Below are positions 1 to 10,930 of a stretch of DNA of 64,000 nucleotides, one piece after another (the stretch's first letter is position 1; each line of letters starts with the position of its first letter). The stretch spans positions 25,003,015 to 25,067,014 of the forward strand of contig NC_063157.1 in the NCBI RefSeq assembly GCF_020921035.1, written 5' to 3'. This DNA comes from Rhodamnia argentea (taxonomy: Eukaryota > Streptophyta > Magnoliopsida > Myrtales > Myrtaceae). The notes under the pieces were generated by a model. The model made no database searches and had not been told where the DNA came from. It was given only the letters and a program-made list of their open reading frames with translations. Made by a program: the position numbers and the translations under genes.

Positions 1-475
1 GACTCAACTCAGCTATGCATCTAAAGGCGTCAATAGGATTCGTCGCTCCCATTACTCGTCATGGCTTGTGCCCGCTAAACGATTAGAGATGGAAACGTCA
101 CTTCGTGTTATTTGTTATTAATTATTAACACACCGATTGTCGCTCATTTTTAAGATTATTTTCGACGAGTTGAATTTAACGTAGCACGTGAACCACGTTG
201 GGGGTCATCCTTTTAAATTGATTAATCGACAAAAAAAGAAGGTAATGTGAAAGGAGTGGCGTGGAAATTCAAGTTTTGATTGCTTGGTTTGCAACGCGTC
301 ATTAATTAATCTAATCAACGTGGGCTTGCTTTGGAATCACGATGTGGCTTCGCCGGTAATCTTGATCAAAAGTTTCTCACCAACTATTCTTATCTTCCTA
401 CCCATAACAGAAGGTCGTCGAAATGGATTTCTTAATTTGCTCTCGTTCGGACCACATTCCATTTGTAATCACATC
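1..475. other. AT-rich spacer, no gene seen
   Basis: No reading frame with recognisable protein similarity, no splice-consistent exon series and no RNA gene is visible. The overlapping short frames near 284-713 run through A/T-rich low-complexity sequence and look like chance frames. Confidence 0.5.
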
Positions 476-1007
476 ATGGCTAAACTTCCTCAAAATAAAA
501 ATAAAAATAAAAACCTCGACTTTATGTCTAATTTCAATTCTAACCCAAACTTTTTTTTTTTTTGGCCTAAGAAAAAGAATTCAAATTTTCATTCTAATTC
601 CAAATCTATCCGGCGTAAAAAAAAAATGGCCATTTTCTCCAAATCTTCGATATAAAGAGGCCAAGTGTTGTTGCATAGGAAGTTTTTCCATAAGAAGACG
701 AAAGTGTCAATGAAGATGTTCTGGTAATGAAACTCTAACCAATTTTAATGGCTAAATTTCCTCAAAAAAAAAAAATCCTCGACTTTATGTCTAATTTCAA
801 TTCTAGCCCAAACCTTTTTTTCTGCCTAAGAAAAAAAATTCAAATTTTCATTATAATTCCAAATCCATCTTGCTAAAAAAAAATGGCCATTTTCTTCAAA
901 TCATCGATATCAAGATACTAAGTGTCATTACATAGGAGGTTTTTTGTTAAGAAGACGAGAGTGTTAGTGAAGGTGCTCTCATAATCAACCTCTAACCAAT
1001 TTTTATA
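476..1007. repeat. Direct tandem duplication, about 270-bp unit
   Basis: Two adjacent copies start at 476 and 748 (period 272 bp). Both begin with ATGGCTAAA..TTCCTC, then an A-rich run, CTCGACTTTATGTCTAATTT, a poly-T run, GCCTAAGAAAAA, and AAAATGGCCATTTTCT, and both end with CTCTAACCAATTTT. Copies differ by point changes and homopolymer lengths, so the duplication is moderately old. No coding role is apparent. Confidence 0.75.
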
Positions 1008-2343
1008 TTGATAATTTTGAAGCAATCAGTGAAGATTTTCAGACACGGTATACTTGGAATTAGGTTGAAAGTTTGCTGTTTTTTAAATAAAAAATTTGCA
1101 GCAAAATTGAAATTGAACCTAATGTTAGGTTTTTTTTTTTTTTTGTAGGGAATTAAGTCGTGCTCTTACTCTAGATCCGACAGAGGACGACGAACATTGG
1201 CCCATAAAAAATCGCACCTTTATTTCATGTCACTTTACTGTTTATGAAATGGAATTTAATAATGAAATGTCCGGCACAAAAATCTACTCTTCTGGTAGAC
1301 GTGGCAAATCATATGGATAGAGCCTATTAACCCTAGCCTATGGTTGATGTCAAATCAGCATTTGCTCATTTGGCTGGCCTTGTAGCCCATCATGTTTGGT
1401 GAAAGGGAAATGTAACTAATAAACGCAACAAATTAATACCCATAAGAAAAAAAAATTAATTGAAAGTACTAATATGTTCGAAGCACAATTTTCTGATTTT
1501 TGTTTACTTATTGCAAGGAGGTGTCGACCAATTTCTATTGATATGTTGAATATCGAAAAGGATCAAAGAAAAAATTGCCTTCCCCCTTAGGATTTTTGAC
1601 ATTCACAACTGTATTTCTGGATAATATTGCGGAATAGTCTTCGAAGCACGAGTTAAATATCTAGCAATGAGCAGAGCACGTTCCTTTCGTTGTTGTTATG
1701 GCGAAAACAACTCCATCGTGTCGTGTCGAGTCTACCTGGTGAATGTTATTTGCATTCGCAAATCGGGAGAATTTTCTTGATGGGACGCAAACCAAACCGA
1801 AAGAATCTTGGTGGCTGCAATTTGTGCGTCGATCTCCCTCAATTGAAGGGTTGGACCAAAATGTTTTAAGCTCCAATTGTTTGCTTTTATGATTGTCTCT
1901 TTCCTTTGTTGGACACGAAAAAGGGCATCCACCGAATACAAGAATTTAACGTCGCAAATCTACTATTTCTCTATCAGTTAACGAAAAGAATTTTAGTGTC
2001 AAAGTGCTTGTCGATTCTAAAATTAGCAAGCCAGTCGGCATGGCGATTTCCTTCCTAAAAGCATTGCTTCTCATATTTTGTCAAGTTATTTTATGATGTC
2101 GAATCAACTTCTCTCGTACCGTAGAAGCTACGATGTACTGTAGTTAGGGTGGACGTATATCTCGGTTTCATCTTTTCAAGTTCCGCGTCTTCCGAATGTT
2201 ATTCGTGTAAAATCATGCTCGTGAATACGCGGTATTCGAACCGTAGTTTCTCCTTCGAAAACACGAACTCGTCGCGAAAAAGGACATCAAATGAACGAAC
2301 GATGGGAATTGGACTGAGTGGCTGTGCAAGAATCGTCGCGCAT
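1008..2343. other. Spacer, no gene seen
   Basis: Mixed AT-rich sequence with short unsupported frames on both strands. I see no recognisable protein, RNA gene or terminal repeat. Confidence 0.4.
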
Positions 2344-2660
2344 TCAATGTTTCCCCCCTATTCCTAACTGCCAAACGCCCCATCTTAATGCTTGTTGCGC
2401 CCTACTGTCGGGCCACCGCGAGAACGTACGATGACATACCGACTTCACCACTTGCATGGACACAACACATCGATCAAAGCAGTACTGCTTCGCCTCGTGG
2501 AGACCGAATGGTTGGTAGGATCTGAACATGTCGTGCTGTCGAGATCCGTAAAAGTACATCTCGCGCAGCCACGGACTCATCAATGGATCTCGATCGCCTC
2601 CGTCCATGACCTCTCTCAGGCAAAGGCATGGAGTTCGGAAGATGCAATAATCGCCGTTTG
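2344..2660 (-). other. GC-richer stretch with an unrecognised 87-codon minus-strand frame
   Basis: Base composition rises compared with the flanks, and an open frame runs on the minus strand from 2607 to 2344, containing aromatic and Cys-rich stretches. An overlapping plus-strand frame (2392-2661) is also open, so neither strand is favoured. I do not recognise the product. It abuts the inverted-repeat element that starts near 2672 and might be another captured or decayed fragment; this is inference only. Confidence 0.2.
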
Positions 2661-2671
2661 ATAAACTTCTA

Positions 2672-3665
2672 CCCCGTTTGTTTCGCGAAAAATATAACTT
2701 TCTCGAAGAATGTTTTCTGGGAAGTCATTTTCCAGGAAAATGATTTCCTTTTCCGATGTTTGACAAAAACTTGAAAAAACTCTAGAAAATATTTTCCACC
2801 TTTTCATAAGGAAAATTCGTCTTATTTTTTTCTTCAAAATAGACTACGACGCTCACTTCTTTTGAAGTCCCCTCTCTCTTGGCTCGCGTTTCTAGAGATA
2901 GAGAGAGAAACCCCGAAGGAGAGAGGCTTTGCGCAAAGAAAGCATGAGGCGACGGTGCTCGGAGCTGCGGTGCCGCCTCGGCCCGTGATGCAACCGGCAT
3001 TCATTGGGAAGCAAGCGGTCCACGTTGATTGCACCGCGGAGATCTCGCAACGCCTCATGGAGGCCACCCTCGGCGGCGACCCGGAATCGGCCATCGAATG
3101 CCTTGCCGACCCACTTGTCGACGTCAACTATGTCGGGGCGGTGAGCCTTAGGACCGGGAAGGCTACTATCGTCCCTACGCGTCAAGTCCACCGCCAAGCT
3201 TCGCGTGGAGCAAAAGGAGTTCAAGACGGATGTCATGGCTCTATTCCTCGCAATAGCTTTTCTTGCTTGAGGCCGGAGCCACCGGCTGCGATCGTGGCCG
3301 GCAACTAGTCGAGGGAGCAGAAGGAATACTAAAAAAAAAAAAAAGATGAAAAAAGAAAAAAATAAAGAAAGTAATTAAAAAATAATTTTTATCCGAATAA
3401 TAAAAAATAAAATTTTCGAATTTTGAAAAAATAAATAAATAACGAAAAGAAAGCAAAAAAATAATTAAAAAGAAAAAATAGTTGAAAGAGAGGAGGAATG
3501 AAAAGTGTGGAAAATGTTTTCCTCCTCTCAAAATGAGGAAATCATTTTCCTTAGTTTTAGAAGGTTTTTTTTGTTGACTTGAAAATATTTTCCGTTGACC
3601 GCTCATTTTCCGCCCCCCAAACACCGGAAATTGAGGAAAATATTTTCCGTGAAACAAACGGAGCC
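2672..3665. mobile_element. Non-autonomous inverted-repeat DNA transposon carrying a gene fragment
   Basis: The left end reads CCGTTTGTTTCGCGAAAAAT (from 2674) and the right end, reverse-complemented, reads CCGTTTGTTTCACGGAAAAT (ending about 3661), an imperfect terminal inverted repeat. Subterminal sequence also echoes itself (repeated CATTTTCC/GGAAAATG motifs at 2730-2800 and 3500-3655). The interior at 2900-3300 is GC-rich and unlike the AT-rich arms; it encodes a broken ankyrin-protein piece (separate entry). No transposase is present. The family cannot be named safely: no clean target-site duplication was identified. Confidence 0.6.
2988..3270 (+). pseudogene. Frameshifted ankyrin-repeat protein N-terminal fragment
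   Basis: From ATG 2988 the frame reads MQPAFIGKQAVHV, then AEISQRLMEATLGGD, ESAIECLADPLVDVN and YVGAVSLRTGKATIV. This resembles the N-terminus of plant ankyrin proteins of the Arabidopsis At5g14230 type (from memory, not searched). After about 3170 the similarity continues only in a different frame, from 3181: AKLRVEQKEFKTDVMALFLA, ending at TGA 3268-3270. One frameshift and truncation before the ankyrin repeats proper make it non-functional. It lies inside the inverted-repeat element 2672-3665, so it is best read as captured host sequence. Confidence 0.6.
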
Positions 3666-4592
3666 TTCAAATTACGAAGTTTGGCAAAATTAAAATGATT
3701 CCGGATCGTGCCCGTGAATATCCGTCGAGGTTATTGTATCGATCTCTTTATATATCTCACTCTTTTGATGGTATCTTGAGTCAAATTTCACGCATTAAAT
3801 GCCTCGCTAATCGGATCGAAGGTAATCCATCCATACAAAACCCCATCAAGACGATTGCCAGTCATCACGTCGTTTTTCCTATGTTTGACAAAATCGGGCG
3901 GTCCCAAAACCGTATTTATTGGTTTATGGTGCGGGGCAACGATTGTGGTCCAAATTGCGGAATTGGTCCGAAAGGTGAGACGTGGCAATTCCTCTGCGCC
4001 ACCGTATTGCAATGGGAAGTCCATTTTAGTTTTTTTCGACAATGGAAAGTTCGTGGATTGAACCAAGGAGGGCGGCGCTGCCCTAAAAACATTGGTCATC
4101 GGCGAAAATGTTCGGCGATGCGATATTAGAGAGTAGTAGACGAGTTGGGTACGCATGCGCAAAGACTGCCGTGAAAAAGAAAGGCGTCCCTTATTTTTGC
4201 ACATCAGCATCATGTGTTGAATGTAATTTTTCAGTCTTTATCTACTGATATATTGACGAGTGTCCAGCAATTGATGTCGACAATTGATGTGAAATCTATT
4301 TTTCATATTTAAATAAGGTTGTTTGGGGGAAAAAACTCCATGAAAAAGGCAATGATTTCCCGAAAATGATTTTTCAAGAAAGCGTGTCATGTTTCTTTGT
4401 TTGGTGATATGTGACTGAATAAATTTTTTTTTTTTATGTTTGGATCTCATTTGAAAAATGATTTTAATCCCATGACTTTATCTCAATCAAATTTTTTTAA
4501 TTTTTAATTTTAAAATATTTTATTTCTTTATTTTCTTTCTTCCTCCATAGCAATCGGTTAGCGGCGGCCATGGGCAAAGCTCGAGCTCGCCA
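3666..4592. other. Spacer with transposon-like fragments
   Basis: A 144-codon plus frame (3695-4129) and a 141-codon minus frame (3788-4213) overlap, and neither resembles a known protein. Around 4310-4400 there is TTTGTTTGG/AAAATGATTTTTC sequence resembling the arms of nearby inverted-repeat elements, perhaps an older copy interrupted by the one at 4593. Confidence 0.3.
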
Positions 4593-5115
4593 GGGTGTGT
4601 TTGTTTGAGTGAAAGTAGTTTGGGGGAATTAATTTTTTGGACTTTCATCTGTTTGGTTTCTTGAAAATGACTTGGTCAACAAAAAATAATTTTCGATCCA
4701 CGGGAAATTCGTGTACAAAATAAGAAAAGTAAAATCTTAAATTCAAATAGGTTAAAATAATTTCCGAAATTGTTCCTTTTACTTTATTTTTCTTTTCTTT
4801 TCTACTTTCTTCTACCTCCACCGCTCGCCGGACCTCGGCAATGGCGGTTGGCCGAGGAGCCTCGAGCTCGCCTATGGCCACCATTCCTGTTGTAATGGAG
4901 GAAGAAGGAAGAAAGAATAAAGAAAAAATATATAAAATATAGAAGTTCGTTTTTTTTAACTAAAGTAAAATAATGAGATTGAAATCATTTTTCAAATGAG
5001 AACCAAATATCGGAAAATGTTTTTGATCATACACCACCAAGGAAAACAATGGAAAAAGATTTCCAAGAAATCATTTTCTTTTTTCATGAAATTTTTCAAT
5101 GAAACAAACACATTC
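4593..5115. mobile_element. MITE-like inverted-repeat element
   Basis: The left end GTGTGTTTGTTTGAGTGAAA (about 4594) pairs with the right end, which reverse-complements to AATGTGTTTGTTTCATTGAA (ending about 5115). Subterminal motifs (AAATCATTTTC, GGAAAATG) match the arms of the 2672-3665 element, so the two are probably related. The interior includes a GC-rich block near 4820-4880. There is no coding capacity. Confidence 0.55.
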
Positions 5116-5908
5116 TCAGTTAAACATTAAATAAATTCTCTCTCTTCACCTTTGAGCTCTCTCTTCCTCACTCCGTCGTCCATAGCCGCCCAAACCTTCC
5201 TTCATCCCCCATCGTCACCACCACCGACGGAGTCGTCGGCCCCGTGATCGGGCCGACCGTCGTTGATCTGGCCAATGGCCATCCATGGCCGAAGTCGTCT
5301 GCGTCGTTCTGTCAATGACCTTCGTCGGTGTCATGACGAACATGTTTAGGAGTCACCTAGTTCCGACCACTGTTGCGTCTAGGTTGAGCCACGGCCATCT
5401 TCTTCCGTGTTTTCCCTCGTCTCACGATTGGATTCGAGTAGAAAATGAAAATGCTTTCCCTTATAGAACAAACCACCGAATATTTTCTCGATCGAGACGG
5501 AGACCTAACCAAAAGGTAAGACGAGCACGAGAAGGAGGGGCGCTACTTTAGAAGATTCGTAGAAACAGGCATGATGGAGCCGTCGCCCACGTGGGCTTTC
5601 CGCGGGTCTGCGCGTTTTCGCGTAAGATTGGGCGATCTTTGTCCTCTTACTCCCTCCTTTGCATTTTCAGTTTTTTTTTTTTCTCTTTTTCATTCTTTGA
5701 TTTTTATTTGAATTTTGGAAAGAGCGGGAGCAATCTTGTGGCCAAGGCCTCGTATCGTGCTATCGTACTTTCACCCACGATGATTGGACAATGATTGTTA
5801 GGTGGAATGTTTCCAAATATCTTGTACCGGTGATTTTTAATACGAATATATGGACGTAAAGGACTCATACTTACCGATAACAATCGGCAAGGGCTTGACA
5901 GCCATTCG

Positions 5909-5944
<36 letters not shown>

Positions 5945-6839
5945 TTAATCTTCTCACATTTTATCTAGTCGGTCAAAGACAAATTACACATAAGCATCAA
6001 ATTACCGGCTAGTGTTGATGTGGCGATGAAATTGTCATCTCCTCTTAATTTTAATAGAAGGGTCAATTCGAGTAAAAAAGTACGTATTTCAAGGATCCGA
6101 TTGCAATAAAAAAAAAGGTCAAAGATCAAGTTGAACAATTTAGAAAAGTTTAGGGAGCTATAATGCTCTTATCCGAGATATTCATTTGTAACCGAATAAT
6201 CATTAGACATTGCAAGCGTTGAGCCGCTAAAGGGGAGGGGGGCTTTTGAAAAGAAAAGATGAAGCTGGGCCTTTTCCGAAGGTCTTTGACAGCTCTGGTG
6301 TACGGGCTTTCTTAGCCCCTTAGGATCTACCCGGCCTAATTTTGGAAAAATAAGGTTATCTTGGCCCCTACGCTGTGAGAAAGAATTTTACCTTTGCTTG
6401 GCGATGCATCGTGGGCCCATATATATATCGTCTCTGCTAATGCACGACCAATTAATTTTTCATTTGCGTTCAAGGTGATGAGAAAGAACTTGTTTTGTAC
6501 ATTCTGGATTTATTCCGAATATACAAATTATGCACGTGATGCGATCAGCCAATCGTACGTTATGCATCCCAACTGAAAATTGAATTTCGAAATCTCTCTC
6601 TCTTCTGATTGGCTTGATTTTCCTTAAGTCATTGTGCGAGGGGCACGATTCCCAATTACAATACATCCTCGTTTTAATCAAATTGGACCAATGCGTCCGA
6701 TCCATTAGATTGTACGAGGCTCGCGTGAAGGTCACACTATCCAACAATCAAAATGCACCGGGCCCATTAAATCTGGGTTCGTGCAAAAAAAAAAAAAAAT
6801 TTGCTCCGTCGTTGGGCAGAAGACAAACATGTCTAGTAC
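5116..6839. other. Spacer with low-complexity and repeat debris
   Basis: GC-rich stretch at 5130-5560, poly-pyrimidine at 5640-5700, and AT-rich sequence beyond. Several short frames (e.g. 5285-5551, 6460-6747 minus) are open, but none is recognisable. Confidence 0.35.
5909..5942. repeat. (CT)n microsatellite
   Basis: An uninterrupted CT dinucleotide tract of about 15 units lies between GACAGCCATTCGGA and CCCTTTAATC. It is likely length-polymorphic. Confidence 0.9.
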
Positions 6840-6975
6840 AATCAAGCGTGATAGTCTAGTGGTAAAAGGGTCAAACTCTTTTCCATGATGTTACAAGTTC
6901 AAGCCATTATCACGACTGAACGTCCGGGTTGCGACTAAGGCTTATTAGTTTCTCACGTGGAGAAACTTAACTTTT
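6840..6975 (+). mobile_element. tRNA-derived SINE-like repeat
   Basis: A box A-like motif TAGTCTAGTGG (6852-6862) is followed 33 bp later by a box B-like motif AGTTCAAGCC (6896-6905), the arrangement of an internal Pol III promoter. The sequence does not fold into a full cloverleaf with a clear anticodon arm, so it is not called as a tRNA gene. The TAGTCTAGTGGTAAAAGG head is the kind seen in plant SINEs. The 3' limit is uncertain. Confidence 0.45.
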
Positions 6976-9900
6976 AGAACAGAAATACTTTTTTCTATTT
7001 TTGTTCCCGAAAACAATTTTTGGAAATAGAAAAGTGTTTGGAAAGCGGGAAAAAATTCTGTTCCTGGAACAAAAAAAGAACATAAACGCAGTCCGGTAAG
7101 CATAAAGTTTTTCTTCCCAAAACCAAAAAAAAAAAAAATAAAATAAAAGAAACGCTTTTGATAACTGCAAAAAGATTATTCCTAATTTTTTCATTTAATT
7201 AAGGGGACTATATATGTTAAAATTAAGATTCTTTATCTTTTTAACTTACTAAATCAAATTAAATCTCATTTGTTCAGTTTACTAAATCAAATTAGACCAA
7301 TATATGTATAAGTAATTTATGCATGATTTATCAAATTACAATATGGACGAGATCAACTATAAAAAAAAAACTAAACGAGAAGACGGATTGGACTTGGACA
7401 ACGAGAATATCAAATATGTTTTCTATAGATATGAAAAATTGCAATTATGAGTCACACGTAAATGTTCCAAAGTAGTTAAAAATATGATTACCTTTAAACG
7501 GGGACCCCTAGAAAAATATTAATTGCACTTTGAGTGAAATCGGGGACTAAAATGAAAAATATATGTGCATTTAGGTCCTTTTAGTCCAATTATGCAATTT
7601 TTTCACACATGAGGACTGAAATGAGATACAGGTATCAAAGTCTCCTGTCATGACTCTAAAAGTAAAAAAAATTGGCTAAAATGATTTAAAATGAAACTTT
7701 TTAGTCAATTTAAGATTATGTTCAATGAAAGGCATGTGATCCCAAACTGAATTTTTAAAAATTTAAGAATAAAAAATGAAAAGGAATTAAAATAAAAATA
7801 TGGACTATTTTTTCATATTTTTCTGACCACAAATACTATTTTTCCTGATTTTCGGCTATTTTTATAATTAAAATAAATCCCAAAAATGTAAAAAATTACG
7901 CAAAATATTTTTTGTTCAAAATTAGTTCCTAGGGCTAGGCCAAAGCTTCCAAGGTTGATTTTGTAATTTTATTAATTTTCTAAAATAAAATGATCAAAAA
8001 TCAAGTGTCAACATCGTGCAATAATAAAAAAGAAGAGAGTGTGTTAAAAAACAAAATTGTTTCCAATTATTTCTAAAAAAATGTTCCAAATGTGTTTCTA
8101 AAAAGTGTTTCAATAACACAGGAACAAAATTTTTTTGTTTCTTGTTTTTGCTCCAAAAGTATTTATGTTTCTTAAAAGTGTTCTTGGAATGCTTTGAGAA
8201 CACTTTTTTATCATACACGTTTGTGTTCCCAAAGTGTTCCGGGAATACTTTGGAAACAAAAACACTTTTTCTAGAGCGTTATCATACGCAGCCTTAGTAT
8301 ATAGGTGAGGTTGTGGGGATAGACGCGAACGCCTATCGTGGATCGAGTAATTACGATTTAAATCGAACAATTAGAAATGGGTATCAAACATCAACAATAA
8401 TGTACTATTTCGCCAAAAATGGTTGTCGACGAAAGATCTTTCACTAGAATTGGTTCTTCAATTTATTAAGAGGAGACGAGTTTTGTGATGATTCCGAACA
8501 CGAGTCTCAATGAATCACAAAGGGACAAATTTGCTCCCTCAAAATTAATAGATGACGAAGTACAAAACACTTTGCCGAAATTTTATCGACGACAAGGTGC
8601 GAAGATAAATATACAATGTCAGAATTTAATATTTGAAAACTACACTAAGATACATGCTTGAATTTAATCGGCCATGAATTATCTAAACTACGACTAAAGT
8701 ACAAAAAAGTAAAGTTTGTGAGAACGTTGAGTGCTTTGATTGATTCGAGAGGATTTTACAAATAGTACACTTGGAGTATTTACAATTTCCTATAGGCGGT
8801 TATAGCTTTGGAATTAAAAAAAAAAGTAACTTCCTAATGGTAGTTTGTGGAAATTACTTCACGAACACTTATTCAAACAAAGCTACCCAAATCTTAAATT
8901 AACGGACGTGAAAACAACCCCCTTCGGTTGCTCACTATCATATCGATGATTTTATCGAGAAACTTCAAAGCTCTCGTCAATAACTTCACATTGTGTTGTT
9001 GCTGACGAGTTGTCAATTCCTTTCAAGCTATCGGTAATATTGTTTATAAATGCCCAAACACTCTTCTCCTCGACTAGGTTTATCACTTATCAATAATAAC
9101 CAAAAGTTGGTCATGCACCTCTTACTCCAAAAAAAAAAAAAAAACACAACAAACATGCACCTTTAAAATGGGCCCAATTACAACAAAAAGGATATATCGA
9201 TGGTGGATTGGGCCACAATGGTTCAAGGGCTACTTAGGCACTTTCAATAACTTAAAAAGCAAGCGACCATCCAAACATTTCTTGACCGGTCGATGCGACC
9301 TTCGAAATACCCTTTTTTTTTTTCGGTGCTTATGTTTATGTGTGTGACTTCGAATTTTATTCCGAATTTCAAGTATGTAAAAGAATAAATTTTTTTTTTG
9401 AAGAACATATTCACAAAAATATAGAGCCGACGAGACGGCAATAATGGTGATCATCGGTGTTTGCCTGAGGGCAAGTGACAAAAGTTGCCAAATTGGTGTG
9501 GGGACAATCACGGTGGTAGCAATGGCAAGCGGTAACTTGAGAACGGTTGACAATACCGGTGGTGATGATTAGTGTCGAGGGAAGCTCCGTAAAGACGAGG
9601 TGGTAATCAAGAAACTAGAAAAGTAAATGTATCATTGAACTCACGCAAAAGAAAATATATCTACAATATCATGTAAGAGGTTACATTTGGCAATTTTTTT
9701 AATCACATCCATAATTCTTTTTATAAGTAATAGGTAAGTAAATTGACCTAAATGATGAATAAAAAGTAGTAAGAGCTTATTAAAGAATCGTTAAAAATGT
9801 TATATGCGAAATTACATCTTAATATTCACATGTTTTAAAAAATTTCAAATATTCACAATCAAATATAGATCGATATACGATACATTATTGCCTATTTATT

Positions 9901-9989
9901 CGTTTGGTTCGATGCGAAAAAAGTAAAAAAAAAAAATATCTCAGTGGATTATTCTTTCAACCATAGTAACAGCGGTATAATGTAATTTT
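6976..9989. other. Long AT-rich spacer, no gene seen
   Basis: Very AT-rich. At 8030-8295 there are many GTTCC/GGAAC and AAAGTGTT motifs, and at 6985-7100 similar GTTCCTGGAAC motifs, suggesting decayed MITE sequence. Minus-strand frames at 7994-8370 and 9230-9553 read through low-complexity DNA and are not credible genes. Confidence 0.4.
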
Positions 9990-9999
9990 GGCAAAGGAA

Positions 10000-10247
10000 A
10001 AGGAAATTTTGCGGTTTTTTTTTTTTTTTTTTTTTGGGTGTCACAACGAAGGCAATGAGTTCATTCGTTGGAAACACTCTCTCCGCGAGGCCCTGCAATT
10101 CCAGAGAATTACATGGCTGATTCGATCGATCGCAGTGCTGGAGCCTGAATTTCTCCGCGAATCGAGCCGCTTTCTCTTGGTTCCTCGGTTGGATTCCGGT
10201 TGTGGGATCTTCGCCGACGGCCAGGAACACCGTTTGTCAGCGTTCAG
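10000..10247 (+). other. Probable 5' UTR exon of the SYP61-like gene
   Basis: A GC-richer stretch after the poly-T at 10015-10034 ends at a good donor, GCGTTCAG|GTATGC (10247/10248). The next acceptor, TTTTCAG|GACAAAG (10903/10904), opens an exon that reaches the SYP61 start codon at 10931. This gives a non-coding first exon and an intron of about 656 bp in the 5' UTR. The transcription start is not visible. Confidence 0.4.
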
Positions 10248-10930
10248 GTATGCATGGCTCTGTCTTTTTGGTTTTTCCCCGGCGAAGTTGCCGGGATGTG
10301 TGGTTGTTAGGCGCGAAAATCTGGAGGGCGTGATCTGTGAAACGATGCACGGGCGACGGATCGGTGGAGTGGAATTAGTTATTGCTCGATCCGATTCGTT
10401 AGTGATTTTCTTGGTGTGGTTGTAGAAATTGCTGTCGGATGGGGTGGAATTTGATGTGATAGATCTCGATCTAGGCAGGGAAGTGAGGTTGAGCTTCTTT
10501 AATGTTGCTCTAGCGAAGTTAAAAGTTCTCTGGACCCGTGCTTTGCTAGATCTCTTTCTTATCCCGATAGTGGAGATTGATTTTGTAACGGAATTGAGTC
10601 AAATCTAGCGACAAAGTTGTTTATAACTGAATATGTTGGCTGCTGCATTGGCTTATTGCATTGAAGATAGTTGATGAATGCAGATTGGTGTAGTTATGGA
10701 CATTGGCAGGAATAGTTTTAGAACTCAAAATGTTATATAGTCGACGTCTATTGTCCAATCAAGGCAGCGCTAGTACATATTTTGCAAGTAAACTGGCATG
10801 ATGCGGTGCATGAATTATAAGCATGGACATGCATGTTGTTTCTGGGCCAATTGATGCTCATTCGCCTTGGATGTTAAAAGGGTTGTACATTGTTCATTTT
10901 CAGGACAAAGTCTTGCCAGTTTTCTACAAG

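Noticed and set aside
284..713. Two overlapping plus-strand frames
   Set aside because: They run through poly-T/poly-A tracts and part of a tandem duplication, and nothing protein-like is conserved between the two repeat copies.
6850..6925. Possible tRNA gene
   Set aside because: Box A and box B are present, but no acceptor stem or anticodon arm could be formed; a SINE fits better.
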